Notes: generated from the letters alone by a model not told the origin. A stretch of DNA of 64,000 nt from Herpomyces periplanetae (GCA_009733715.1 WMKJ01000045.1:38104-102103), one strand, 5' to 3'. Counted from the stretch's first letter, positions 1 through 11,236 are shown. Translations and numbers: made by a program.

Positions 1-724
1 ACATTGGCGACTCATCGGATGGTAAGCCCTATTTTTAGCACACAATTTACCTCAAATCCGAAAAGGAAATTACGTCTCCAATTGTCTTTTCATGAGGAAG
101 TTGCAATCAGTTAAGATACTGCTTACTAACTGGATTATGATCATCTTCGGTACAGGGCGAACATTGTTGCGGGAAAGACGTTGGAGCCGTCGGAAGATTG
201 AGTTTCCGGATTCCGAATGTTGATGATGGCTTTCTTGGGAGGTCAAATAATCCGGAGAGGGTGGAAGATGTAAGGTTATAGGCAGGGTTTCGTACAAGTA
301 TGTCATAGGATACGAGGCCATGAATCAATTAGGAAGGTTTGTATGTGTGCGGAATGGTGCCCGTGTCTGTGTCCGTATCCGTTTCTCTTCGTGCGTATCC
401 AATTTGGGTAATGATAAACGGAATGATGGCGAGACAATGGCAATTAGTTAATCTGTTTACCTTGCACAGCGTACACTGATGAAGATATGAGTACGGGAGA
501 GCTTTGCATATATAAAAAAAAGATTGTAAGGTTAAGCTAAGATATATTGGCAACATTACAGAAAGCAGCAGTAAATTGCATAAGATACGTGGGTACAGAT
601 ACGGGCATGGACGGCAAACACGGGGAAAATTGTCAGAGAGAACTAAATAATATTAATTTGGCAACAATCAAGTGAGAATATGGGAATCAGGCAAAGATAA
701 CGGAAACTGAGGTGGAGAAAAAAT
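1..724. other. Non-coding stretch at window edge
   Basis: I see no convincing gene here. Short open frames on the minus strand lack recognisable protein features. The region 345-410 holds short repeated TGTCC/GTATCC-like words. It lies just downstream of the glutathione peroxidase stop codon, so part of it is probably that gene's 3' UTR. Confidence 0.5.
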
Positions 725-1460
725 TTAATTGTCAAGTTTTAGAGCAGAAAGGATTTCCGATTTGAGGGACTCTGGTTTCGTAGTGCTTGCCCAACGATTT
801 AGTACAACACCTTGATCGCTAACGAGAAACTTTTCAAAGTTCCACTTAACACGACGTAAACCCAAAACACCAGCTTGCTGAGATTTTAACCAAGTATACA
901 GTGGGGCAGAATCATCACCGTTAACTTTGATTTTTTGAAAAATTGGAAAGTTAACCTTGTAATTTTGACAGTAAAAAGTCTCGATTTCTTCTTGAGAGCC
1001 TGGTTCTTGACCGCCGAATTGATTACAGGGAAAAGCTAGTATAACGAAACGATTTTCGGCAGACATAGGCGTGTCACACGCGGGAGCAGCGGCGGTGGAA
1101 GCATTTAAGCGCAAATGCTGGCGAACATCTTGGTACAACTTTTCCAAACCAGCTAACTGGGGTGTAAAGCCACACTTGCTGGCTGTGTTAACGATTAACA
1201 CTACTTTTCCGCGTAATTGTGCGAAATCGTATGGCTGACCGTTTTCTATGTGTATAAGTACATGAGTGAATGTGAGTGTAAGCGTGGGCTTTTAGTTAAC
1301 GTTTACGCGTGGGCACCGCCAAGTTGGGTGAAAATAACGTACGATCTAGAGGTTTAAAATCGTAAAATGTTTGGGTAGTAGGCGTAGATGTAGTAGTTGT
1401 AGTAGTTGTAGTAGTGCCAGTAGGGTTATTAGAAGATGCGGAAGTGGACAAGTCTGGCAT
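725..1460 (-). CDS. Glutathione peroxidase (thiol peroxidase, Gpx3/Hyr1 type)
   Basis: Two exons on the minus strand: 1460-1343 and 1245-725. The intron has a GTACGT donor, a GTTAAC-type branch site and ends in ATAG. The spliced protein is 212 residues. Seen: the peroxidatic motif NTASKCGF with Cys64, FPCNQFGGQEPGS with Cys114, a likely resolving Cys133 in the FYCQNY context, and WNFEKF with the active-site Trp/Asn. All catalytic positions are Cys, not Sec. Known of the family: such fungal enzymes reduce hydroperoxides using thioredoxin, and in yeast also sense peroxide for Yap1. The first ~30 residues are Thr/Ser-rich, encoded by a GTA/GTT-rich repeat, and are absent from the yeast enzyme. 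A ~10-residue Ala-rich insertion follows the peroxidatic helix. Upstream sequence stays in frame to 1925, so a longer N-terminus (for example mitochondrial) is possible but looks non-coding. Confidence 0.9.
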
Positions 1461-2018
1461 GGTGGTGGTGATGGTAGTTTTAGTGATTAAATTGCGTGTA
1501 TAAATGTGAATAAAGGAACGGGCAGAAGCGTGTGAATGTGTTAGAGTAAAAAATGGCAAGTTAAGTGATAGATATACTGTCGGATATTTTTTCCGGATAT
1601 TGTAGTTCCGAAGTAGGGAATATACAAAGTTTGAGGATGTATTATGCACGGTAAGTTTACGGAAGGGGATAGACAAGTGGGAAAAGTATTGGTAGGATAA
1701 GCGCCCCAGAGAATGTAACATTATTAGGTTAAATGAATAATTGGATAAACTTGAAGAATAAACAACATGAATAAGATAAGTTGGGAAAGGGTAGAATATG
1801 CAACAAAATAGGATAGAAAGAGAGACTAAACAAACGCCGAATTTTCCACAACAAAACCTTCCCATAATCTTGCCAAAACGGGAAAAGCCCCAAAAGGGAA
1901 AATTCAAAAAAAAGAAAACTAGCATTCACGGGAGGAATTACATGAAGACCACGAAAGACTAGGATGTATAGGTCACCTGATTGCGGGGAACGGCACGGGG
2001 CATGACGTAGGGTAAGAA
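1461..2018. other. Upstream region of the peroxidase gene
   Basis: Non-coding stretch between the peroxidase start and the stop of the next minus-strand gene. It contains a CACGTG core at 2020-2025, immediately beside the neighbour's stop codon. The strand that will be mRNA is pyrimidine-rich around 1500-1925, as in other leaders of this window. Confidence 0.5.
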
Positions 2019-3750
2019 TCACGTGAAGCTAGGGGGGGGAATAGTTTTTGCGGACCAGCGACGGAAATTTTGGACGAAAAGAAACGCGACGCGACGAAAG
2101 AATTCGTCGTCGGTGATGGGAGGGGAAGAGGCTTCAGATGGTGATGTAGGAGAAGGTTGAGATGTATAATCAATCTCTTGGTGATCGGTCGTATCCAGGG
2201 ATCTCCAGGTATCAGCAGCACCTTTTAGTGCTCGTAAAGTTTGCATATATTGTGCATCACGATTAGTCTGGGCAAGTTTGCAGCTATCTTGGCCGGAACA
2301 CTGAATAATATCCCAACCTTTCTTTGCCATGTCCAGTGACATAAACTTTTTAAGATCAATTCCAGGACAAAGCTCAGATACATAAACGTATATCATTAAT
2401 AGCCATAGCATTCTCAGTAACACTAATTGCATACGGCATGGCAACAGTGGCAACATTACCCGAACGGCATGTGATGCTATAACAGCCTGAGCAATTAAAC
2501 CATCGTAAGTCCCCTCGCCCTCACTGCACGGGGTACATGTTAATATAATAGCGGCCACTTTTTGTATTTCCTTTAATCGATTCAATAACTTTTTGGAATC
2601 ATTGTTAGCATCTTCTGGCGTTAAATCCCATTGACACCACCATCCTAGAATTTCCCTCGAATACTTTTCAAGAATTTGTTTCATGCTACTTAAACCCAGA
2701 AATTTAGCATTCTCACGTATCATTGTAGTACGTGCATCACCTACTAAAATGTCCAATAAATTTTTTGTTTTTGTATCATTACTTTTACCAACATCCGATT
2801 TTTCATCGACTAATGTAATCTTTAGAAACTCCACTTGCCATTCCTCAAAACAACTACTTCCCATGGCTAAAGCTTCCAGAGCCAGTATGGATGAATTCAT
2901 TTCAAAAGCATACGCTAAATGAATTAATGGTGCCATATGTCCACCGAATAGTCCGGCAAATAATTCCCATGATTCTCCGTTAAACAGATAGTCATTTATC
3001 ATTTCCTTCCAATTGTATCCATATTCTACATACTTATCCTCAAAAAAGTAAAAGTAGGCCCGTTGGTAGCTAAATTGCTCGTTAAAATTAGTCTATCAAT
3101 CTAATTCGTCAAAAATTCACACACTCTTAAACCCATTTCACGTGTATAAGAGTCGTTGAACTTACTTTTTATCCCCGAGATACTTTTTCCAATCTGAATC
3201 TGTTACTTCACCCGGGGAATCTTCCCATTCCTTTAGATTCTCCGATTCTGCGTCGTAAAGATTTCGTAATTCCTCCTTGGGTACTCCTAACAAGTATGCT
3301 GCTACCAAATACTATTTATCGTTGTCGACGACAACGTCCATTCTCTTAGCCTTTTTTCTTTATACTCACTCTACTTTCTCAACTATCTGTCTGATTGTGT
3401 TGAGGTTTTTCCCAACTTACCCGAGAGCAATCATTAAACCTGAACTCATCGTTATCCAACTTGTCTAATATTAAAGCATGAGCATTGTGGTTAGCCTTAA
3501 GTAAATGGCTAACTTGACGCCAACGTCCATCATCGTCCTTTCGATTAACATCATTAATTACTGGGCCTAATCCCTTAAAATAGCAGCCCTTTCCGCATTT
3601 TTTATTGTGTAATCCAGTTTCTAAATATTTTAATGTTACGTTCCTCGAATCTTCTCCTGTTTGCCCGTTTAGCATCCATTTAACCCACCACACTACAGGA
3701 TTTCGTAGCACTTGAGAGCCTTGAGGTATGGGTATCATGGATCCCGGCAT
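2019..3750 (-). CDS. Questin-oxidase-like protein (DUF4243/AflY family)
   Basis: Three exons on the minus strand: 3750-3421, 3311-3166 and 3069-2019, spliced to 508 residues. Donors are GTAAGT in both introns and acceptors end in ATAG and TTAG; phases agree (0 and 2). Family features seen: an N-terminal LLKANHNAHAL segment, AAYLLGVPKEELRNLYDAE, YQRAYFYFFED, GLFGGHMAPLIHLAYAFE, and AVIASHAVRV near the C-terminus. Known of the family: AflY and questin oxidase act in fungal polyketide tailoring (Baeyer-Villiger-type ring opening), but many members have no known substrate. No polyketide synthase or other biosynthetic gene is nearby, so a house-keeping or orphan role is equally possible. The product is probably soluble; no signal peptide is seen. 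Start chosen as the first ATG of exon 1; the frame stays open just upstream. Confidence 0.8.
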
Positions 3751-4116
3751 GTTTTCCGATTCAATCCTCCCTGAAAGGGTGAAATAAAAATAATAATAAC
3801 CTCGCTTAAAATCCTGTCGCCTGATTAATTTTACAAATCGACTTTTTCGCTAAAATGTGTGTTAGTTAAATACAAATTAAGAATATTTCAAACTTTTAAA
3901 AATCCCTTATATTAGTTAACTTGCCAGTACGTTGTATACCTCGGGGCTTCATTACACCTGACTCCGTTTATAGAACTGATCCATACTGTTAACCAGGTGT
4001 AAATATCCAAAAAGCTCACACGTCCCAAGCACTTCCCCGAGAAATGGTGCGCATCGTTTAGCTTGGGTTGCGGCGGGCAGGAGGAGAAAAAAAGTGACTT
4101 GACGGTCACCCCTCAG
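3751..4116. other. Spacer between questin-oxidase-like gene and tRNA-Ser
   Basis: AT-rich spacer without a gene. Its right end (4087-4093) holds the poly-T terminator of the tRNA gene, read on the minus strand. Confidence 0.5.
4087..4093 (-). terminator. Poly-T Pol III terminator of tRNA-Ser
   Basis: A run of seven T on the minus strand, about 24 nt beyond the tRNA 3' end, which is the usual RNA polymerase III stop signal. Confidence 0.85.
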
Positions 4117-4231
4117 CGACACAGACAAGATTCGAACTTGCGCGGCCGAAGCCATTAGATAACTAGAATGTTGGCCCCAAGACAGCGGGGCCCATTCAAG
4201 TCTAACCCATTAACCACTCTGGCACTGTGCC
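4117..4231 (-). tRNA. tRNA-Ser(UGA) with a 34-nt intron
   Basis: The reverse strand folds as a class II tRNA. The 7-bp acceptor pairs GGCACAG with CTGTGTC, with discriminator G as usual for serine. The anticodon stem pairs TTAGA with TCTAA around a CTTGAA loop (anticodon TGA, plus positions 4196-4198). There is a long variable arm GGC-TTCG-GCC and a T arm with TTCGAAT. The stem halves are interrupted by a 34-nt intron at 4161-4194, placed one base 3' of the anticodon, the canonical nuclear position. The mature RNA would be about 81 nt before CCA addition. The internal A box (TGGTTAATGGG) and B box (GTTCGAATC) are present, so the gene should be transcribed by Pol III via TFIIIC and TFIIIB; BRF1, a TFIIIB subunit, is encoded at 60866-63040. 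Confidence 0.92.
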
Positions 4232-4534
4232 ATGCTCCCAGGGCGGTGGAAGAAACTGTATTTAACAAGCAAAATTTAACAATATTTTTGGGGCGAATTA
4301 GACTTCATTTTTAGTATATCTTTGCCACGACATTTTTGCCTACATACACTCTGTAACACCAATTAATGGTTAATAGATACTTCAAAATGACATGGTCAAC
4401 TTGGAAAATTACGCGCAGACATGGCAGATTTACTTTTTAATAACAGTAAATTAAAATAGTGGTTATCTTAACTACTAATTGGCAGTTTCTTCACGGTTTT
4501 AGTCAAGTTATTAAAATACAAAAAATAAACTATC
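4232..4534. other. Spacer upstream of tRNA-Ser
   Basis: About 300 nt of AT-rich sequence between the tRNA 5' end and the RRP15 stop codon. No gene seen. Confidence 0.5.
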
Positions 4535-5191
4535 CTAGCGTGGTGGAAGATTGGAACCAGATGATATCATATCGAGAAATCCTTCTTTGGTAATATTTAA
4601 AATTGCTTTTTGTTTTTCGGTGTGTCCAACAAGTTGGGAATCATGCACAGTTTGCGCAGCCTGCTCGCCTCGAATCTGGGCGGCACGTATAGCGTTAAAT
4701 AAGCGTACGACACCACGCTGAGCTATGCGACGTAAATTGCGCTCTTGCATTACCAATGCAGCCGTACTTGTATGTAGGGTATCGAGTCCGTGTATATCAC
4801 GAATTCGTCCACATTCGATGGTCGCACGTCGCTCACTTCGCAATTTATGCCGTGCTCGAGCTTCTAATTTAGACTCTTCCACCAATCGTCGTACTTTATT
4901 CGCTTGCGTGCTTCGTGATAAAATTGCATCAGCCCGTTGTCGACTTGTTAACTTGCTGTCCAGAATCTTGGACATTGATTGCGCAAAGCGATCTGCATTG
5001 TAGCGTTTTTTAACATTCCGATTCACAGTCTCCGCTCGCGACGATTCAGAAGAGTTAACCTCTTCCCAATCCTTTTCATTATCATTATCCGAGGAATCAC
5101 TTGTTAGATCTTGTTCACCCTGACTTTCCGCACTAGACATTCGATGATCCATATCTTTATCGTCTTGACTGGTTTCATTGGCTTGTGGCAT
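4535..5191 (-). CDS. RRP15: Ribosomal RNA-processing protein 15 (Rrp15)
   Basis: Single-exon gene of 218 residues. The start is the first ATG (5191-5189); the open frame extends upstream only to non-ATG codons and then a stop. Seen: an acidic, Ser/Glu/Asp-rich N-terminal third; then the Rrp15 core with RFAQSMSKILDSKL, ADAILSRST and a basic helix; and the C-terminal signature QRGVVRLFNAIRAAQ. Known of the family: nucleolar factor needed for 27S pre-rRNA processing and 60S subunit assembly. Length is close to the yeast protein (about 250). It shares the window with two other ribosome-biogenesis genes, KRI1 and UTP15, but they are not adjacent. Confidence 0.88.
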   Translation of the reverse strand: MPQANETSQDDKDMDHRMSSAESQGEQDLTSDSSDNDNEKDWEEVNSSESSRAETVNRNVKKRYNADRFAQSMSKILDSKLTSRQRADAILSRSTQANKVRRLVEESKLEARARHKLRSERRATIECGRIRDIHGLDTLHTSTAALVMQERNLRRIAQRGVVRLFNAIRAAQIRGEQAAQTVHDSQLVGHTEKQKAILNITKEGFLDMISSGSNLPPR

Positions 5192-6870
5192 AGTTACCGA
5201 TGGATTTTTTTCAAATTTCACCCGTCGGATAATTTTTTTCAAAATTTACCCAATAAAATAGTTTATAATATCATCAGTCAATGATATTGTTTGCTGTTTT
5301 TTTACAGCTTGTTAAGTTTGCTGGTGGATGAGGCTATTATTATTCCTCTTCTACTCGTAAATCTCTCTCCAAGATTGATAGAAACAACCATTTAAATAAA
5401 CATGCTAAACATCACTGATAATATAGTTTTTACCTCCCTCTCAAAAAGAATAAAGAGATCCCTCAAAAATTAAATGATCAAAACCCCTCACACTACAAAT
5501 GCGCACACGCGCAACGGATAAACCCAACAAACTAGATACTATACATACACATCATCACCATTATCACCGCACCTTAACTCCCCATCCCCATTTCCATCTC
5601 CATTCCCATTCTCCAACTTCCATCCATCCGCCCGATTACCTCATTCACAGTCATGTGACCAAGCCGTTTCCGATGCACTAACCCACGCATTGGCGAAAAG
5701 GAAAAATTTGACAATCAGGTGGGGGCACGTTCCGGCTTGGGAGTTCGAGGGAATTTGGAAGGGTGTAATTGATGCTGTGGACGGGAAAAAGGAAAACGAT
5801 GGGTTAGACAAACAATTGCTTGGATTAAACCGCACACTATACAAGAATAAAATGATATAGTGTTGATATGGCTTAAACAGAGAATTGTGCGCTAGAACGC
5901 ATGATTTGGTAAATTATTTTATTCTGTCGCTAAAGTGGTTAGTGAAGTCCCTCAATCACATTGACTCTAATCTCCTAAATCATCAGTAATGTTTTCAAAA
6001 TTTTTAGCTCATTAATTTATTTCCAACCAATTCCCAGGCGCTATATGCTCATTAATGCGTAATCTTTATACGAGAAAATGCACTTAGTATTGAGTGATGT
6101 GGAAATTACTACTCCTTGATGGTGTCAAATGCATCAATCTAGGACGGAAACTCTCCGTCAATTTAACCTTAAAATAATCCATATATCATTCATTTATTCA
6201 TTCATACTTAAAAACACCTCTACCTTTACCTTTAACATCCCATCCTAACTACATCTTTACACCTTCGCACCCTATCTCACATTTTCTCCCTCCCGCTGAC
6301 TGATTCATAATCAGGGTGTCACGTGAGCGGATGGTTTGCTTCCCAATTTTGGCGACATTTTGAAGAGATTTTGTCGTTAGAGAGGTATGAAGGATATTTT
6401 CGAGGTATCGCTTCTTCAATTGTTCGTTTACTGGGTTATGGGAGGGGAAGGTTAACGTTTATATTAACGATTTAACGCGTTTGCGTATATTTATGATTTG
6501 ACTTTTTATAGTGTAAGCGAAATTTCTTTATATGGCACATTCTTGGATGATTTACTCGCATTCCTCCATTTGTTAATGTATTATTGTCGGTTAATTGTGC
6601 TTCTGGGCTACTTTATTTTTGGCATTTGAAGACAATAATACTTAACTCGTGATATTTATGTCAATATTATCAGCCAAAATAATTCATACTGAAAATCAAC
6701 CTCTGGTATTAACATTACTTTATATTATCGGCCCTGTTTCAAGTCGAATCAGTTTTTAAAATACACCGACCACCAGTGATCCTCATCGCTTATGACTTTA
6801 TTACATTTGAGCTTGACCTAAGCTTCCTCTGTTTACCCTTAAACTTTTTGCCACCTAAACTTAATCCCTC
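5192..6870. other. Intergenic region between RRP15 and chromodomain gene
   Basis: A 1.7-kb region with no convincing gene. Features seen are C-rich CCATC/CACAC simple sequence around 5550-5640, short T(C)CATTCAT-like repeats near 6185-6215, and a CACGTG core at 6320-6325. Open frames of 60-67 codons here show no protein-like composition. Confidence 0.5.
6320..6325. promoter_or_regulatory. CACGTG core (bHLH-type site)
   Basis: The palindrome CACGTG sits in the context GTCACGTGAGCGG. Nearly the same 13-mer recurs at 19379-19391. It is about 550 nt upstream of the chromodomain gene. Cbf1/Tye7-type bHLH proteins bind this core; use here is inferred. Confidence 0.4.
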
Positions 6871-7305
6871 ATGGTTGACGTCTGCAATACAATGTTGCTT
6901 TCGTCATTCTCAAGAAGTGATCGATCTTTATCGCCGGTTTGTTGTGCTGATCCATCTGTGTATCGAGTGACATGCCCCCCTTCTCCTATTATTGTTAATG
7001 GAGAACCACTATGGTTTGTGGAAAAAATATTAGACGTGAAACCAACAGGACCTTTATTATACTTGGTTAAATGGACGGGCTACGATATACCTACATGGGA
7101 ACCATTGAAAAACGTTCGACATCTTTTCGCATTTGCAACCTTCTACGAACAATATCCTCACAAACGTAAACCCTTATCTTTGCGCCGTCACAATCGGCAT
7201 ACACATAAGGAGCCCAAGGTTAAATTAGAGTTTGATACACCTATAAAGGTTGAACCGCGGGAGAAGAAAATCAAGAAAAGAGCTAAACGCACTAAAGTCC
7301 GTTAG
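6871..7305 (+). CDS. Retrotransposon-integrase-type chromodomain protein (domesticated or relic)
   Basis: A 144-codon open frame starting at ATG 6871. Residues ~37-100 match the C-terminal end of Ty3/gypsy (chromovirus) integrases. They run from a proline-rich lead-in PPSPIIVNGEPLWFVEKILD, through LYLVKWTGYD and PTWEPLKNV, to FYEQYPHK, i.e. the chromodomain aromatic and KW-GY/TWEP signature. A basic tail follows with two Psi-K-x-E matches (VKLE, IKVE) that resemble SUMO acceptor sites. No reverse transcriptase, RNase H, integrase core or LTR is seen nearby, although another frame just upstream (6776-6970) contains a weak KLNPSW word reminiscent of the preceding integrase segment. It is either the decayed end of an element or a small chromatin protein derived from one. 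The clean open frame and the added tail favour retention, but an upstream exon cannot be excluded. Confidence 0.55.
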   Translation: MVDVCNTMLLSSFSRSDRSLSPVCCADPSVYRVTCPPSPIIVNGEPLWFVEKILDVKPTGPLLYLVKWTGYDIPTWEPLKNVRHLFAFATFYEQYPHKRKPLSLRRHNRHTHKEPKVKLEFDTPIKVEPREKKIKKRAKRTKVR

Positions 7306-7590
7306 GAAAGTTGTTATGTTTGCATAAATATTCATCCATGAGATTACCCGCTTATATTCAGTACTAAACCAGCTGATAAACCAACCTACATCATATATAA
7401 GGAAACAATAAACCATATATTTTTTCATTTGGTTTTGCGGAAGTACTCCACACTCTTTGATTGACAATTTATTACGCGTGGAATAGTTTTGGGCTTCAGT
7501 TAACATGATTTCCCCGATTCCATATCTCACCACATCGTTTTGGTTGAAGTTTCCCGTGCTTTTTGAATTTGCCAATGATGAAGCAATAAT

Positions 7591-7630
7591 ACCATACCAT
7601 GCTATGCTATGCCATGCCATGCCATACCAT
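7591..7630. repeat. CCATG/CTATG pentanucleotide repeat
   Basis: About eight imperfect copies of CCATG, CTATG and CCATA in tandem. Non-coding. Confidence 0.8.
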
Positions 7631-9552
7631 ACGTGATTGTGTTACGTGACTTACTCTTAGCTTTCACTACATCACATTTACACACCATGTTTATCTTTCT
7701 CATCGTACATAACATCTAGAGCTGATGCACTGCTCAGTTTCCGAACTGTCTTCTCAGGGTCTAGAATCAATGATGATATACAACGTTCACTTTTGACACT
7801 ATCATCCGTTTATACTAATTCAAATTTAAGATTTACCCTTTCTTCTGGTCGATTTTTTTTATTTATTCCTTGCTATTAAATGGGAAGTTTATCATCAACA
7901 AAAACCTTATAGTCATCAGCTTTACTCATCGCTGCACCATACAATTTGTTGAGCTAGTTTGGCACGATAACTACACTTACCGACTGTATCACATATAACG
8001 ATACGGACAATAATTGTCGTGTGAACATAATATGCCCAACATCACCCCATCCTAGCGATTTATAACAAACTGGAATGTAGCCAAAAAGATAGCATACGTG
8101 AGTAGTATACTACATACGATAAAGGGGATGAAGGATGACAAGGTGTGATGATTATTGACAATGGGTATTAATTTTTGAGTGTATGATTGTTTGAAATACA
8201 GATTGGTCGATAAAATTTTAGACGGTGATGGGCAGATTTTCATGAAGTGAGTGGTAGGGTAATTAGCATAATTTGTTAAATGGACGCAGAAAGTTTTCAT
8301 GACGGTATTCCTTAGGGTCCGGTAATCGGCTTGGCTGAACAAAAAGTTGCTGCGACTTCTGGGCAAGGGTGGTTAAAGCGATTCCAAGTATATATGTGCG
8401 TGTGTACATGAAACTTTAACGTATAATGATCAAATCCTTTCAAAATTTTGTTTGCAGGACATTTAGCTGCGTATACTATGCAAAAAATGAGTATGGATTA
8501 TCCATGAATACCAAGTTTTTTTTTTCATTCAAGGATTAAGTGAGTTAGCGTTTATGTAACGATGCAGTACGATAAGATGAGGATAATAGAAATGCCGCTG
8601 TTTCGGCATTTTTCTGGGCTGTTACTGTGATGGTGGTGATGATGCATAAGGGTGGATGGGGTGTATAGAGTAGACATGTTGAGATGTTTAATACGTTGGT
8701 ATATAGTGATTTATTCATATTTGCATGATGGTGTGAATATGAACGAGCTTAAAGTTCAACGGACGTAGCCATACGACTACTGCTGTACGTTTAAGTGTAA
8801 CAATATACTAATTTTCAATTAAGACATGGACTTTGGGGAGAAAGTCAGTAGAAATGAGTTTGGGTATGAATTATTTAAGACAACGTTTGGTTAACATGGA
8901 CAAAGAAAATGTATAGAACCGTTTACATATTTTACCCGATCAAAGTAAAATGTATGCTAGTAGGGTTGTCTAACATCGAGTGCAATAAATAACTACGGGG
9001 CTAATATAACTTTTATTTCATGCTCGTTTACCTTTAGGCAATTGAGCATTAATTAACAGTAAGTAGTAAGATAGATTAATGTTGGCTAGGGAAAAAATAA
9101 ATAGATGAAGCAAGAGTGAATAATAAATAAGTATAAGTATGCCTAAATATACAAGCTGTAAAATTCCTTCAAGAATTTATGGCAATATTCGGGCATATAA
9201 GTTATAGATGCAAAGTAAAAGTTTGTAATTAATCATAAAATTTAGATAAACCAAATTAATATTTAATACCCAGATATAAGTATGTTTAAACCCGATTAAA
9301 ATAATCTCTTAAAATTGTCAGTTTTCCCTCAATAGTAACAACCAAAACCAACTAAATTTTCCCCTCTACCGAAAATCAGCGCCCTTCCAAAAATATTTCC
9401 TAAATCGGCAATTTGCTACGCCACACGTAAGCCGCAGTGCACCGCCACACGAGGTGCCAGGAATCTGATGTAAGCGGACGGAGGGTTGGGTTATGTAATG
9501 GGGAGAGCGGATGCGGGCATGGACGCGGGCGCCGACGCATGAATGTGGATAA

Positions 9553-9616
9553 GTACAGTGAGTGTGTGTGTATGTGTGAGTATGTGTATGTGCAAGTGCA
9601 TGTGGAAATGCATGCA
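9553..9616. repeat. GT-rich alternating purine-pyrimidine tract
   Basis: An imperfect GTGTGTATGTGTGAGTATGTG-like tract ending in a GCATGC-type palindrome. Such tracts can adopt left-handed DNA; several similar ones occur in this window. Confidence 0.7.
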
Positions 9617-10926
9617 CACAAACTCACGGTGGATGTATATAAGTGATCGAACGGAGGTGCAGGTATCTGTCACGAGTTGGGTGTATGCGCGTATGCATAC
9701 TACGAGATAACCCGAACTTCCGGGTTATACGGTTACGTTGGTTTTACGAGTCGCGGGGATTTTGAATGTCAACGAGGACAATGAGGAGGTTCGAGAACCC
9801 GTATTCAAGATTCTTTGGTGGCGGTGATGGTGGCGGTATTGAGTTCTTCCCGGCGGGATGGTAAATCGGTCAGCTTGTCAAGTTTTTTTTTAACGTGCTT
9901 GTGCGTGTGCTTGCACATATCCTTGGGTTAATTGAGCATGAGCATTCCTGATCAAGTGGGTAATTGGGTGGGTGTTAATATGGATCCTCAAAGACTCAGA
10001 GTAAAGTAAAAGTGTATTATACGCTCAGTTCTCTTGCTCAAATAATTTAAGCATTGCCTGACCCTCCTCAATTTATACTAGAATGTGGAATTGGTTAATT
10101 ATCAATGGGAATCTCCCAGGGATGCATGAGTCCCCCTAACTATGCTTGATATACAAATTAATTGGATTACATTAAAAACAGTTTGACAATTCATCAGGAC
10201 AGTTTTTAAGGTGGCACATTTGAGGGAATTATTTCCGTTAATTAACCGTTTGAATTGTTCGTGGTAGGTGTACGTTTGGAAACAAGCTTTACTCGTGACC
10301 ATGTGTTTCATGTCCAGTTGCTACGAGAAGTTTGATTGCCCCTAGAATACCTGGAATTGTATAAAATTTAAAATTTACTTGCATCATACATAAATAGGTT
10401 GGCGTATGATTTGGATAAAAGGTCAATTGAGAAAAAGCGTGATTGCATTTAATTGCATATTTATATACACCTAAAGTTTGATTATACGATTAATTAACTC
10501 GAGCAAGTTAACACATTGAGTATTGGCAAGGTTGGGTATGAAGAATTACGCAGGTGAAAATGGTTGTTTTGGGGGAAAGTTTGACGCTTGGTGGATGGGA
10601 AGAAGGTAAAACATGAGTTAGTAAAATGGTGTATTAGGAAGTTTAATGATATATTTTGCTAACTGCTTTAAAGTAACTAGATTAGCATGGAAGGATTTTC
10701 AAGGCGCGCTAATATCGTCATTATGTTGAAAAACTCCCGAAAAAGTTGATTTCTCGACCCTTTAAGTGATATGTATACAGTGACGTTATTTGTGTGTACA
10801 AGTTGTACGACTGGGGTAAGGAGGTGAGGGGAGGTGAACGAAGCAAATGAGAAGGCCTAGAGTAGCAGTGTCGGGATGTCAGGTTATTTTTTAGGAATTG
10901 ACAACCACACAAGGGCATGTAGGAGT

Positions 10927-10976
10927 GCGAGCGCGAGCGCGAGCGCGAGGGCATGTACATGTACATGTGCATGTAC
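10927..10976. repeat. GCGAGC and CATGTA tandem repeats
   Basis: Four near-perfect GAGCGC units followed directly by four CATGTA-type units. Simple sequence, with no gene. Confidence 0.8.
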
Positions 10977-11182
10977 TTATACAGGTAAAAGTATATGTGT
11001 ACGTGTATAAGTATATGTTTAGGTACATACACATGCACTCGTAATCGCCGACCCACATCCTCATCCCGTATCCTTACCATAACCCAAATTTTTAAAAGTT
11101 TGACGCAACAAATAGCTGTAATACAAACACTGGCGGTATTTAATATGCCATTGCAAATAAGTCTGACATATTGACATACTGA

Positions 11183-11236
11183 CGCAACCACGCAACCACG
11201 CACCCTCGCACCCTCGCACCCTCGTACCCACGCACC
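11183..11236. repeat. CGCAACCA and CGCACCCT minisatellite
   Basis: Two CGCAACCA copies run into three CGCACCCT copies and a diverged CGTACCCA copy. Confidence 0.75.

Noticed and set aside
1461-1925. In-frame upstream extension of the glutathione peroxidase, possibly a mitochondrial presequence
   Set aside because: The extension is pyrimidine-rich leader-like sequence encoding Phe/Leu/Tyr runs, with an unclear Met. A start at 1460 next to the Thr-rich segment is simpler. Not excluded.
9780-9805. Possible tRNA T-arm (GGTTCGAGAACC)
   Set aside because: The flanking sequence gives no acceptor, D or anticodon stem.
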